DNA from: Marinoscillum sp. 108
GTDB lineage: Bacteria > Bacteroidota > Bacteroidia > Cytophagales > Cyclobacteriaceae
Reading direction: 5' to 3'
Length of the DNA: 64,000 bases
Assembly: GCF_902506655.1 (NCBI RefSeq)
Contig: NZ_LR734808.1
Span: 3,594,501-3,658,500 of the forward strand
The position numbers and the translations under genes are program-made. Positions 1-10,400 of this stretch are shown here, piece after piece; the stretch's first letter is position 1, and each line of letters opens with the position of its first letter. Under the pieces are notes generated by a model, which ran no database searches, was not told the origin of the DNA, and worked only from the letters and a program-made list of their open reading frames with translations.

Positions 1-2
1 GT

Positions 3-2612
3 GCACCTGGTGCCAGTCCTACCATTCACATTCGTGGAGTGGGTTCTATCAACAATACGGATCCCTTGTGGATTGTAGATGGCATCAAGATGTCGCCAGG
101 CAACCACTTCAACCTCGATGATGTGGAGTCCATTGAAATCCTGAAAGATGCTGCTTCAGCAGCCATCTATGGTGCAGAGGCTGCCCACGGAGTGATATTA
201 GTCACTACCAAGCGCGGGAAAGAGGGACAAACACAAATCAGCTACAAGAGCTCTTTTGCCAAGGTAAATCCTATTCGGCTGCCGGAGCTTCTGGGTAGCG
301 AGGACTTTGTGAATTACAAAAGACAAGCTCGGCTCAATGCAGGTCAGAATCCTGAACCCGCCTGGGACAACTGGGAGTATGATACTGACTGGATCGATGC
401 CTATTATGCGGGGAGCGGTTTTTCTCACTATCATGATTTTTCCATTTCTAAAGGGACTGAGCGCTCCAATTATTACCTATCCCTTGGCTATGATGATGAA
501 GAGGGTATCCTCATTGACAACAGCTTTCAGCGGTTTAGCCTCCGTTTCAATTCAGATTTTGAGCTGGCCAAGTGGTTGAAAATAGGAGAGAGCATACTTC
601 TTTCCCGGGTAGGAGAAAATCCGATCGATAATTTCAATGAAGATTATCAGGGATCTATCCCCTACCGCTCCATCCCCATCATGCCGATCTATGATGAGTC
701 CAACCCTTATGGAGGTTGGGGGCGGGCACCGGTATATTTTCAGGGGCCAAATCCTGTGGCGAGCCAGTATCAGCAGCACGAAAAACAAGTAAACAATCGC
801 CTGGATGGCAATATGTACATTCAGGCCACTCCGCTCAAGGGCCTGACCATTCGGGCAAGGGTAGGCTATAACTATACCTCTTTTTTGGGCCGTGCATTTA
901 AAGAGGCGTTCGATTACGGGGCTTTTGCCAACCCCATCAACTCTCTGACTTACTCAGATGGAAACTACGAGAACATCACGGGAAACTTTGTGACCACCTA
1001 CGAAAAATCATTCGGGAAGCATTCTTTTAAAATCATGGGGGGCTATGAAGCTTCGAAAGTGGAGAATGTGTCCTATAATGTCACTGCCACCGATTTACCG
1101 CTTGATATAGCCTGGAGTTTCAATCTTGCCACCGGCACTTTCAATACCACCAACAGACAAACCCTTTACGAAAGTCGTCTCCTTTCGCAGTTTGGCAGGA
1201 TCAATTATAATTTCGACGATCGCTACCTTCTGGAGGCGAATGTGAGACGCGATGCCTCTGCACCTATTTTCGGACCTAAAAATATTTGGGGGATTTTCCC
1301 CTCTTACTCCGCTGCCTGGAGAATCTCCGAAGAATCATTCATGCAAAATGTGGACGTCCTCTCTAACCTGAAGGTCCGGGCCAGCACCGGACGGCTCGGA
1401 TCTGATAACATTGGGAGTTTCATCTATGCGAAAACCTATACTTCACAGTTTTCCACCTACGCCTATGATGCAGCGGCGCAGAATAAGCAGTCGGGTTTCT
1501 ACATCAGCAAGTTTCCCAATGCCGATGTGAAATGGGAGGAAGTAAACATGCATAACATTGGGTTAGATGTAGGTCTCTTTGATGATAAAATTTTATTGTC
1601 TGCAGATTATTACATCAAAGACACGAAGGACCTGCTGTATGCCGTGCCTATCCCATCATCTTCGGGGATCTCCACCCATAATTTTGATGCCCGAAACCCC
1701 GAAATCAATGTTGGAACCATGCGAAACAGTGGATTGGATCTGGACCTGGCTTACCGGGATCATTTTGGGGTCTTTAACCTGAAAGTCAATGGAAACACCT
1801 CCTTCATGAAAAATGAAGTGTTGCGCCTGAACGGAGATGAGTACATCACTAGTGGCAATGGGGGCGGTCAGATTGGTGGTATGACCAGAACGCAGGCCGG
1901 AATGCCAATATCAAGCTTTTATGGGTATGTGGTTCAGCAAATGCTCAATTCTGAAGCAGACGTCTATGCAGTGAACAGCTGGGCGCCAGACGGCATCTAT
2001 CAGGAAGCGGGCACGGGCCCCGGGGATTTTATGTACAAAGACATCAGCGGACCCAATGGCGTACCGGATGGGCAGATCACCGCAGAATATGACCGTACAT
2101 TTATTGGCAATCCATGGCCAAAGATGATGTATGGACTGAACATCACCGGGGGTTATAAGCAGCTGATCGATGTGATGCTACAGTTTCAGGGAGTGCATGA
2201 TGTAGATATTTTCAATGCCAATAAGGCGTACACGCGCAATTTCTTTGGAGACAACAACACCACCACAGACATTTTTGAAGCCTGGACCGCAGAGGCCCAC
2301 ACCAGTCATCCCAGAAACATAGCGAATGACCCGAACGGGAATTTCGGTAGACCTTCTACTTATTTCATAGAGGACGGCTCTTATCTGAAGCTGAGAAATG
2401 CCCAGATAGGGATCAACATGCCCCCACAAATGTTGGAAAAAATGGGCATCGGCAAAATCAGAGTTTATGTGAATGCTAACAATCTCCTGACGATCAGAAA
2501 GTATTCCGGCATGGATCCGGAGATCGCTGGTTCCAATGTGAGCAGAGGAGTGGACTATGGCCTCTACCCTCATACGCGCACATTTGGAGGAGGGTTGGAA
2601 GTTCAGTTTTAA
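3..2612 (+). CDS. SusC/RagA-type TonB-dependent outer-membrane transporter, 5' end outside window
   Basis: The frame is open from the first bases, so the gene begins upstream and only about 870 C-terminal residues are visible. The visible part starts in the TonB plug domain, with the IHIRGVGS segment and PLWIVDG typical of SusC proteins, followed by a long beta-barrel rich in aromatic residues. The last residue is Phe (GGLEVQF), as expected for an outer-membrane barrel. SusC proteins import oligosaccharides through the outer membrane using TonB energy and pair with a SusD lid. A susD gene follows seven bases downstream, so the two are surely co-transcribed. The missing part would hold the signal peptide, carboxypeptidase-like domain and TonB box. 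The substrate is inferred from the neighbouring GH87 and GH71/99-like genes to be an alpha-glucan. Confidence 0.95.
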   Translation, partial: APGASPTIHIRGVGSINNTDPLWIVDGIKMSPGNHFNLDDVESIEILKDAASAAIYGAEAAHGVILVTTKRGKEGQTQISYKSSFAKVNPIRLPELLGSEDFVNYKRQARLNAGQNPEPAWDNWEYDTDWIDAYYAGSGFSHYHDFSISKGTERSNYYLSLGYDDEEGILIDNSFQRFSLRFNSDFELAKWLKIGESILLSRVGENPIDNFNEDYQGSIPYRSIPIMPIYDESNPYGGWGRAPVYFQGPNPVASQYQQHEKQVNNRLDGNMYIQATPLKGLTIRARVGYNYTSFLGRAFKEAFDYGAFANPINSLTYSDGNYENITGNFVTTYEKSFGKHSFKIMGGYEASKVENVSYNVTATDLPLDIAWSFNLATGTFNTTNRQTLYESRLLSQFGRINYNFDDRYLLEANVRRDASAPIFGPKNIWGIFPSYSAAWRISEESFMQNVDVLSNLKVRASTGRLGSDNIGSFIYAKTYTSQFSTYAYDAAAQNKQSGFYISKFPNADVKWEEVNMHNIGLDVGLFDDKILLSADYYIKDTKDLLYAVPIPSSSGISTHNFDARNPEINVGTMRNSGLDLDLAYRDHFGVFNLKVNGNTSFMKNEVLRLNGDEYITSGNGGGQIGGMTRTQAGMPISSFYGYVVQQMLNSEADVYAVNSWAPDGIYQEAGTGPGDFMYKDISGPNGVPDGQITAEYDRTFIGNPWPKMMYGLNITGGYKQLIDVMLQFQGVHDVDIFNANKAYTRNFFGDNNTTTDIFEAWTAEAHTSHPRNIANDPNGNFGRPSTYFIEDGSYLKLRNAQIGINMPPQMLEKMGIGKIRVYVNANNLLTIRKYSGMDPEIAGSNVSRGVDYGLYPHTRTFGGGLEVQF

Positions 2613-2633
2613 AGGAAAATGACCTTGAGAGCG

Positions 2634-4187
2634 ATGAAGACAATGAGAAAAATACTTTTATTAAGCATCATCACCACAGTTTTGGTGGCATGTGATGAAG
2701 ATAAATTTCTGGACATCACCAATCAGAATGAACTGGTAGCGGAAAATTTTTACACCAACATCACCAACTTCAATAACGCGCTGAATGGTGTTTATTCTGC
2801 AACAAAGAGCCTGGATTTATTCGGCCAGGCCTTTTATATCCAGACTTTGCTGGCGCTGCCACATACCTCGGACTATTGGAATGCTCAGTGTCGCAATGAA
2901 GTGACCTCCGGAGATGGCAATATGTACATCGCCTGGCGTGGGTGGTATCGGGTGGTATCACGAGCCAATGACCTATTGGAGAACGCACCGATCTATCTGG
3001 AGAATGAGTCGCCCAACGAAGCTCAAAAAGCAGAGTTGGCCCAGATCGTAGGGCAAGCGCACTTCTTTCGGGCCTTTGCTTATTTTCATCTGGTGAGGTT
3101 GTGGGGAGAGGCAGGATACGCTGAGGATAGTACCCGACTGGCGGTACCACTCCACCTGAAAGTGCCCACGACAAGAGATGAAATGATGAAGCCAAGGGCC
3201 ACTGTGGGCCAGGTTTACCGACAGATTGTGGCGGATTTCGAAATAGCCGAATCGCTGCTCCCAACCTCTTGGAATGATGATAATATCGCTCGGGCTACCT
3301 CCTATGCAGCCAAGGGCTTCCTGGGCAAAGTGCATCTCTATATGCAGGATTATGCCACCGCGAAAACTTATTTCGAAGAGGTTATCGGTTCTTCTGCATT
3401 CGCTCTGGGATCATTTGAGGAGTATGATCAGATGTTTCAGGGTAAGTTGGAGTTTGGGCCTGAGACCATTTTCGAGCTCAACTATGGTATAGATATGCAG
3501 CAAAATATCTGGGAAAATGGACTAGGATCGGGCATAGCGCTTACACTGGCTCCTCCCGGCAGAGGTTGGAGCAACTGTACGCCACATGGGGTAAATATAT
3601 TCCGGTTTGGAGATGACCCAAGGTTGAAAATATGCACCTATGCTCCCGAGGATTCTGCTGCTAACGTGGATGGTATCATGGAGCCCGTGGGCAAAAGTGA
3701 GTTTAATTATACCGGACATAGCTTTCGCAAGTATGTGCCGGAGGACTATTCAGTGTACTCTACCAACCGCAACAGCGGCATCAACTTCATCATCATGAGG
3801 CTCTCGGATGTCTACCTCATGTATGCTGAGGTGCTCAATCATACGGGCAATGATGTACTGGCGTCTGAGTATATGAATAAAGTGCGCCGACGGGCTTACA
3901 GTTTAGATCCCGAAACTCCCGAACCCACTGTGGATTATACTGGCCTGGGGGGTGTGCAGCTACAGGATTCTATCCGTGAGGAGCGATTCAGAGAACTCTT
4001 CGCAGAGGGTCATCGCTGGTATGATATCACCAGGTGGAAGATTGTAGAAGAGGAGGTAACCAAATACAATGATTTCAGGGTGACTCAGGGTGAGATCATC
4101 TATCAGGATCGCGATTATTACTACCCCATTCCCCTTCAGGAAGTGGACAATAATACCAACATGACGCCTAGTACAGGCTATGAATAA
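2634..4187 (+). CDS. SusD/RagB-family glycan-binding surface lipoprotein
   Basis: This is a 517-residue SusD-like protein that captures oligosaccharides at the cell surface and caps the SusC channel. The N-terminus is a lipoprotein signal with lipobox LVAC, followed by the acidic run DEDKF that fits the Bacteroidota surface-export signal. The body is helical and TPR-like, typical of RagB/SusD, and the end (YYYPIPLQEVDNN) is the usual SusD C-terminal signature. I chose the ATG at 2634 (MKTMRKILL) because it gives a normal short signal peptide; an ATG at 2619 and another at 2643 are also in frame. It follows susC directly and precedes a GH71/99-like lipoprotein. The assignment is firm; the ligand is inferred from context. 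Confidence 0.95.
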   Translation: MKTMRKILLLSIITTVLVACDEDKFLDITNQNELVAENFYTNITNFNNALNGVYSATKSLDLFGQAFYIQTLLALPHTSDYWNAQCRNEVTSGDGNMYIAWRGWYRVVSRANDLLENAPIYLENESPNEAQKAELAQIVGQAHFFRAFAYFHLVRLWGEAGYAEDSTRLAVPLHLKVPTTRDEMMKPRATVGQVYRQIVADFEIAESLLPTSWNDDNIARATSYAAKGFLGKVHLYMQDYATAKTYFEEVIGSSAFALGSFEEYDQMFQGKLEFGPETIFELNYGIDMQQNIWENGLGSGIALTLAPPGRGWSNCTPHGVNIFRFGDDPRLKICTYAPEDSAANVDGIMEPVGKSEFNYTGHSFRKYVPEDYSVYSTNRNSGINFIIMRLSDVYLMYAEVLNHTGNDVLASEYMNKVRRRAYSLDPETPEPTVDYTGLGGVQLQDSIREERFRELFAEGHRWYDITRWKIVEEEVTKYNDFRVTQGEIIYQDRDYYYPIPLQEVDNNTNMTPSTGYE

Positions 4188-4226
4188 TACGATTAAGTCG
4201 GAGCGGAAGTAGGGAATCAATACAAA

Positions 4227-5462
4227 ATGAACGGAATGAAAATGAGTACTTCAGTAATGTGGTTATGCGTGATGCTTTGCGCTGGGCTATTTGGTTGTGA
4301 TACGAGTGGAGGTGAAGAGGAGATCAAAGCAGATGTGTACGAACCCGTAAAGGTGTCGAAAACAAATGCCACCAAACTGTATATGCACTACATGCCTTGG
4401 TTTGAGGGAAAGGAATACTCTGGCTACTGGGGTAGTCACTGGCGGATGGCCAATAAGAACCCTGATAATATGGATAGTGAGGGTAAGCGTGAGATTGCTG
4501 CCCATTATTATCCCTTGATCGGTCCGTATGATTCGGGAGATCCTGATGTGATAGCGTATCATTTACTCTTGATGAAGTATGCCGGGATAGATGGAGTACT
4601 GATCGACTGGTACGGCAGCCATAAAGTGCTGGACTATGCTGCTAATCTGGACAATTCCAATGCGCTAATTGCTGCACTGGATACTATAGGGTTGAATTTT
4701 GGGATTGTTTATGAGGAATATACTGCTGAAAAAGTGGAAACCAGAAAAGGGATCACTGCCATAGAAGCTGCGCAGACAGATCTTTTGTACATGGAAGAAA
4801 ATTACTTTTCCAATGACAGATATATCACCATCGAAGAAGAACCATTGGTACTCACCTTCGGCCCAAGATTTTTTAGAAAGGCCGATGAATGGACAGAGAT
4901 ATTCTCCGTCATGGAGAAAAAACTAAAATTCCTCCCTTTGTGGAACCACGGGAACCTAGTAGGCGCTGCGAATACTGCCGGTGAATTTTCCTGGATAGAT
5001 TTCAATTATACACTCTCCGAGCTGGATAAGTTTTATGCAAAAACCAATCAGGGAGTCACTGTAGGGTCTATTTATCCGGGATTTCATGATTACTATAAAG
5101 AAGGGGGTTGGGGAGAAAGCTATGGCTATGTACGGCATCTAGATGGTATGACCATGCGTAGCACTTTTGATTTGGCCAAAGACTCCAACCTCCAATTTTT
5201 ACAACTCATTACCTGGAATGATTTCGGAGAGGGCACCATGATTGAACCCACTCAGGAATATGAATTCCTCTTTTTGGAGCTCATTCAGGAGTTTTCAGGA
5301 GTGCCCTACACCAAAGCTGAGCTTGAATTGGTGCACACCTACTATCTGAAAAAGAAAGCGCACAAAGGAGACCCTGATGCAGCGCTCAAACTTCGGGAAA
5401 TTTTTACCCTGCTCAATGAGCTGGAGCCCGCCAAAGCTGAACAAATTTTAAAAAATCTATAA
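4227..5462 (+). CDS. GH71/GH99-like glycoside hydrolase, surface lipoprotein
   Basis: This 411-residue protein has a lipoprotein signal (lipobox LFGC, Cys24) followed by an acid-rich stretch, suggesting display on the cell surface. The domain starts with LYMHYMPWF, continues with HYYPLIGPYDS and GIDGVLIDWYG, and ends in ITWNDFGEGTMIEP, the signature of the GH71/99-like group. In classical GH99 enzymes the equivalent end motif is WNEWHEG with two catalytic Glu; here the matching residues would be Asp332 and Glu335. GH99 enzymes are endo-alpha-mannosidases and GH71 enzymes are alpha-1,3-glucanases, so an alpha-glycan substrate fits. The association with a GH87 gene in the same locus favours alpha-1,3-glucan. 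It is a paralogue of the catalytic domain at 12299-14995. The family call is good; the exact activity is unknown. Confidence 0.85.
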   Translation: MNGMKMSTSVMWLCVMLCAGLFGCDTSGGEEEIKADVYEPVKVSKTNATKLYMHYMPWFEGKEYSGYWGSHWRMANKNPDNMDSEGKREIAAHYYPLIGPYDSGDPDVIAYHLLLMKYAGIDGVLIDWYGSHKVLDYAANLDNSNALIAALDTIGLNFGIVYEEYTAEKVETRKGITAIEAAQTDLLYMEENYFSNDRYITIEEEPLVLTFGPRFFRKADEWTEIFSVMEKKLKFLPLWNHGNLVGAANTAGEFSWIDFNYTLSELDKFYAKTNQGVTVGSIYPGFHDYYKEGGWGESYGYVRHLDGMTMRSTFDLAKDSNLQFLQLITWNDFGEGTMIEPTQEYEFLFLELIQEFSGVPYTKAELELVHTYYLKKKAHKGDPDAALKLREIFTLLNELEPAKAEQILKNL

Positions 5463-5492
5463 ACCAAAATGTATCACTTAATCCTAAATATT

Positions 5493-7091
5493 ATGAGAAC
5501 GATTTATTTCAAGAGATTGATGTTACTGGCCATGGTGCTGTTTTCATCCTTGCTGATCTCCTGTGGTGAGGATGACGGCCCAAAGGAACCTGAGGTGCTT
5601 TTACCTAATCTGGATGGTCTTTACGTCTACGGAACGAGCACAGTGGCCGCTGAGCCGGGTGGTGCTGCATCCAAAATCAATCTGGCCATTCTAGATCCCG
5701 GACAGGGCGCACAGGTAGAAAGTATGGACGGGGTGTTTGGTAAATTCATACACATTGGAGCGAACAGCACCATCAGCTTTGCCTATGTATCAGGTGGTGA
5801 AGGTGTAGTGTATGGTGCCGATGGAGGTGGCTCGCTGGATAGCGCCAATACCGTGGGAGGGGTTATCAACGATAAAGTAATCCATGGCACCTTGGTGCAG
5901 GATGCTGACCCCATCAACGTAACTAATGCAGGATTATACTATGTCTTTGTGAATATCAACACGGAGAGTTTCACCCTGATGGAAGTGAAAGCCAACATGA
6001 TTGGTGATGCGACCGAACTTCAGTGGTCTGCAGGCACAGCCCTGGCACTGAAGTCTTCGGACAATGACAAAACCGTCTTTGAGGGCACAGGGTTGGCACT
6101 GACCGGAGCCACAGGCTATCGCTACCGCTTTAATGATGGCTGGCATGTCTATTCTGATGAAACCATCGTGACGCTTTCCAGTCTTGGGGTGCCAAGCTAT
6201 GGGGACGCCTGGGATTCAGGCATCAATGATCTGGGGTTTTATTTAGACAATATTCCGCATAAAGAGACCGGAATCTTTACAGTCACACTGACCTACACAG
6301 CAAGTACGGGAGAGTGGGAAGAGGTGAAAACCAAAACCGGAGACCTGGAAAACGATTACTCAAGCCTTGAGATCGGATGGTTTGGAAATGCCTACCTCAT
6401 CGATGGAGCAGAGCCTTCAGAGCAGTGGGGGACAGTTCACCTGGTGAAAACACCTACCAAGGACCTAAAACTTTACAACTGGACCTGGACCATCGAATTG
6501 ATAGAAGACAGATCGTTTGTACTCAGAGATCCTGATGGTACTGTGTGGATTACCCACGGCGGAGCAGCTAAAGTAGGTGGAGCCTTCGATGATGGTGATA
6601 TCATCAAGGAAGAGGGGCAAGACAATTATTTTGTAGTTACTCCGGGGATTTATGAGGTCACATTTACCATCAACTCTGAAGACGATGGCAGGACGTTGAC
6701 AATGGAGCGCACCACTCAGTTTCCTGATTACTCGGATAAAGAATACGGAATATTTGGCAATGCCTACTACGTGGAGGGCACTACCGAAGGTGCCTGGGAG
6801 GCCATTCATCACATCAAAACTCCAGAGAAAGATGGCAACAAATACAACTGGACCTGGACCCTGGAGTTGATCGAAGGCCGGTCTTTTGTCTTCAGAGAAA
6901 ATGCTGAAAACGGCGAATGGGTGACTTATGGTGGTGCAGCCAAGATCGGGGAGGCTTTCGAAAGCGAGCTGATCATCAAAGAAGACGGACAGGACAACTA
7001 TTATGTGGCCACAGGAGGAAACTATGACATCACCTTCACCATCAATGCCGAAGATGAGGGGCGAATATTGAATATTGTTCCGGCCCAGTAA
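5493..7091 (+). CDS. SusE/SusF-like surface glycan-binding lipoprotein
   Basis: This 532-residue lipoprotein (signal starting at 5493, lipobox LISC, Cys24, then the acidic run GEDD) occupies the SusE/SusF position of the locus. It should hold glycan at the cell surface. The C-terminal half holds two tandem copies of one domain, about residues 291-410 and 412-532. Both start with a GNAY segment, contain NWTWT, ELIE and RSFV, continue with GGAAK and EDGQDNYYV or a close variant, and end with TFTIN. The N-terminal part (residues 30-290) is divergent and I do not recognise subdomains there. An upstream in-frame ATG at 5469 would spoil the signal peptide, so 5493 is preferred. No catalytic motif is visible. 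A strong inverted repeat lies about 95 bases downstream. Confidence 0.85.
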   Translation: MRTIYFKRLMLLAMVLFSSLLISCGEDDGPKEPEVLLPNLDGLYVYGTSTVAAEPGGAASKINLAILDPGQGAQVESMDGVFGKFIHIGANSTISFAYVSGGEGVVYGADGGGSLDSANTVGGVINDKVIHGTLVQDADPINVTNAGLYYVFVNINTESFTLMEVKANMIGDATELQWSAGTALALKSSDNDKTVFEGTGLALTGATGYRYRFNDGWHVYSDETIVTLSSLGVPSYGDAWDSGINDLGFYLDNIPHKETGIFTVTLTYTASTGEWEEVKTKTGDLENDYSSLEIGWFGNAYLIDGAEPSEQWGTVHLVKTPTKDLKLYNWTWTIELIEDRSFVLRDPDGTVWITHGGAAKVGGAFDDGDIIKEEGQDNYFVVTPGIYEVTFTINSEDDGRTLTMERTTQFPDYSDKEYGIFGNAYYVEGTTEGAWEAIHHIKTPEKDGNKYNWTWTLELIEGRSFVFRENAENGEWVTYGGAAKIGEAFESELIIKEDGQDNYYVATGGNYDITFTINAEDEGRILNIVPAQ

Positions 7092-7464
7092 ATAAAATTA
7101 GGACCAGCCAATGGCTGAGATGAAGTTTATGTAAGTAGTAGTATGAAGAAGTAGTATCAATGTAAGGAGACTTCATTATCCTCTTACACCCTGCACCAAC
7201 TTGGTGCAGGGTGTTTACTAAACTATTACCAACTACCCGGCTCACTGATGTGAGAACGGGGATTCGTTGCATGGAGAAGTAGGTTTTGTAAAACCATTAT
7301 TTGTCATAATTCTCTGGCATCTTCCCGAACCATCTATGTTATTAACCAGCAAACCAATACGATATGATTTAGACCTTCCATTTGATTGAAAAAATATTCT
7401 CAGAGTTGTGACTGATAGAGGGGGAGATAAGGATTTACTCTGACTAAACCTTAAAGAACAACCT
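7092..7464. other. 373-base intergenic region between the SusE/F-like and GH87 genes
   Basis: No convincing coding frame is present on either strand. The main feature is a perfect inverted repeat at 7186-7214. The remaining 250 bases before the GH87 start are moderately AT-rich and probably hold a promoter for the GH87 gene, but I find no good match to the paired TTG/TAnnTTTG boxes. Confidence 0.6.
7186..7214 (+). terminator. Perfect 14-bp inverted repeat, probable terminator or processing hairpin
   Basis: The arms 7186-7199 and 7201-7214 are exact reverse complements (ACACCCTGCACCAA and its complement) around a single central base, so the practical loop is about five bases. Only a short T-rich stretch follows. 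It lies after the SusE/F-like gene and could end the susCD transcript or stabilise its 3' end. Confidence 0.65.
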
Positions 7465-10400
7465 ATGAAAACCAATGGAAAATTAAGCTGGATTCTTTCG
7501 AATTCAGTTTTTAGAAATGGACTCACATTTCTGCTCATCCTCTCTTTGGCATTCCAGCTAAATGCACAAAGTGACGGGCTTCCTCGTGGAGCCTATCAAA
7601 TGCCCTATGTACGATATGAATCCGAAGATGCCAACCGTGGCGGAGGAGCCATCTTGTATGAAAATCCCTTTTTCGATGAACTGCTGACTGCAGCCGAAGC
7701 TTCAGATCAGAAATACGTAGGCCTGCCCAACAATGGAGCTTATGTGGAATGGAACATTAACAATACAGCGAATGGAATTACCCTGCGGTTCACCATGCCT
7801 GATGCGGCAGACGGAGAAGGAGAATCCGGTTCCCTGGATCTTTATGTGAACAATGCATTTGTCAAAACCATTAATCTCACCTCCTATTGGGCCTGGCAGT
7901 ACTTCCCGGGTTCGGAGCCGGAGAACCATCCCGGAGACCGGCCGAGAATGAGATTTGATGAGGTGCATTTCCTCCTCAATACGCCTGTTGGCCCGGGTGA
8001 TGTACTCAAAATTCAAAAAGGTGCCGGAGATTCCTTTGAGTACGGGGTAGACTTTATAGAAATTGAAAATGTAGGTGCCCCACTTTCCAAACCTTCCGGA
8101 TATTTCTCGGTGACGGATTATGGAGCGGTGCCTGATGATGGCAATGACGATTTTGCTGCTTTCAATGCAGCCCTCGCTGCGGCCGGTAGTGCCGGTACGG
8201 GTGTTTACATTCCTGCGGGTAGATTTGAACTTTCTGACAAATGGAGTGTAGAGGAAAATAACATAGGAATCCTGGGTGCCGGCATGTGGTACACTGAGCT
8301 GTTTTTTTCCACTGAAGCCGTTTTCAGCGGTGGGATCCTGGCCAGAGCCTCAGACATTGAGATTGGTCATTTTTATATGAATACCATCAATAATCAACGC
8401 TTTCTGAATGGCCAGTATGTGATTTACAAGGGTTTTATGGGTACCTACGGAAACAACTCCAGTATCCACGATGTATGGGTGACGCACTTTGAGTGTGGGG
8501 CCTGGATTGCGGGTTATGACCCGCCGTACCCCATTGACATCACCTATAACCTGGAGTTTACCAGAAACAGAATCAGGAACAACTACGCCGATGGGATCAA
8601 CCTTTGTCAGGGAACCTCCGGTACAGATGTTTCACATTGTAACTTCCGAAGTAATGGAGATGATGCCATGGCTGTATGGCCCAATAGCGATTTCGGAGCG
8701 CCAGAAGCGGTCAACAATATTTTCAGATACAATACTGTAGAGCATACCTATCGGGCAGCGGGATCAGCAATCTTCGGAGGAAACGGGCACCAGGTGCACC
8801 ATTGTATCATCAGAGATGGTCATGCGGGCAGTGGAATTCGTCTGACCACAGATTTTCCGGGGTATCATTTCGAAAATACCACACAAATCAGGTATTTCGA
8901 AAATACCATTGAGGCTTGCGGTACCAGTAAAGACCTCTGGGGGTTTCATCGGGGAGCCATCGAGATCAATGCAACCGGTGGAGGTATTCAGAATATCTTT
9001 TTTGAAAACATTGACATAATCAATGCTCAGCGTCACGGTGTTCAGATAGGTGGTAATGGCACTGATCTGCAGTTTGACAACATCAGTATTAACGGTACCG
9101 GGATCGATCCTTATACCTATTCCTATTATACAGTGGCTTTGGAAGGAGCTGCCGTAATGGCCTTTGGGGGTAATGGTACAGCTGTTTTCAATAACCTCTC
9201 ATTGGAGAATATTGAGTTGGATCCTCCTACTTACAAAGCCAATGAGAACTACAATCTGATCATTCAGAACCTGAACGTACCACTGACCGGAATTTCACTT
9301 TCGGAAAGTCAGATCGATATGGCAGTAGGCGAGGCGGAACCACTTTATGTGAACTACAGCCCGGCCAATGCCACCAACAAAACGGTAACCTGGACGACCT
9401 CCAATGCGGCCATTGCTACCTATGACGAAATAGAAGGCAAAGTGGTAGGGCAAGGAACCGGAACAGCCACGATCACTGTGACCTCTCAGGAAGGTAACTA
9501 TACCGCGCAGTGTACAGTGACAGTGAATGCCGCAGTGAATATCACCGCCAGTGATGATCAGGCGGATGAAAATGGTGGCACCGGGAGCTTTACCATTGCC
9601 ATCAGTGAGATCAATCAAAACATCACTGTTAACTATTCGGTCGGTGGATCCGTATCAGCAGGGGATTATTCCGCAAATCCGGCATTGAATGGCTCTGTTA
9701 CCCTCACACCGGGTAATCCTTCTCAGGTGATTACTATCACCCCTACTGATGACAATGAATTTGAAGGAGATGAGACTCTGACCGTGACACTTCAGTCAGG
9801 CAGTGGCTACCAGCTGGGCGGAGGTACCAGCGCCTCCATTACCATTGGTGACAATGAAAACCCTCCTTGTACGGCGCCAGTCATTGGTTATACCTCGGGT
9901 GGCCCGACTATCAACCAGATCATAGAGTCTGTGTGGAGTACCGCGCCTGCAAAAGGGATTAGTAATTCCACTATTGGTGGTATCCCTGGTGACTATTCGG
10001 GTCAGTGGCGAGCACTCTATGACGCCAGCAACCTGTATGTGCTGGTGGAAGTGGGTGATGCCACCCGCACCAATGATAGCGGCGGAAACTGGTGGGAAGA
10101 TGACGTGGTGGAAATCTTCATAGATGGAAACAACAGTAAAGGCACGTCTTACGATGGCATCAATGATTTTCAGTTGGGCTTCCGATGGAATGATGCCACG
10201 GTGCATGCCGGTGGCAATTCTGTACAGAACACCACTGGCATCAATTTTAGCATGTATGCATCCGGCAGTGGTTATGTTCTGGAAGCGGCCATCCCATGGT
10301 CTACTATAGGTGTAACACCTTCTATCGGAAGTGTCATAGGTTTTGATGTGGCAGTAGATGATGATGACAATGGCGGCACCCGTGATGCTCAGGTAGTATC

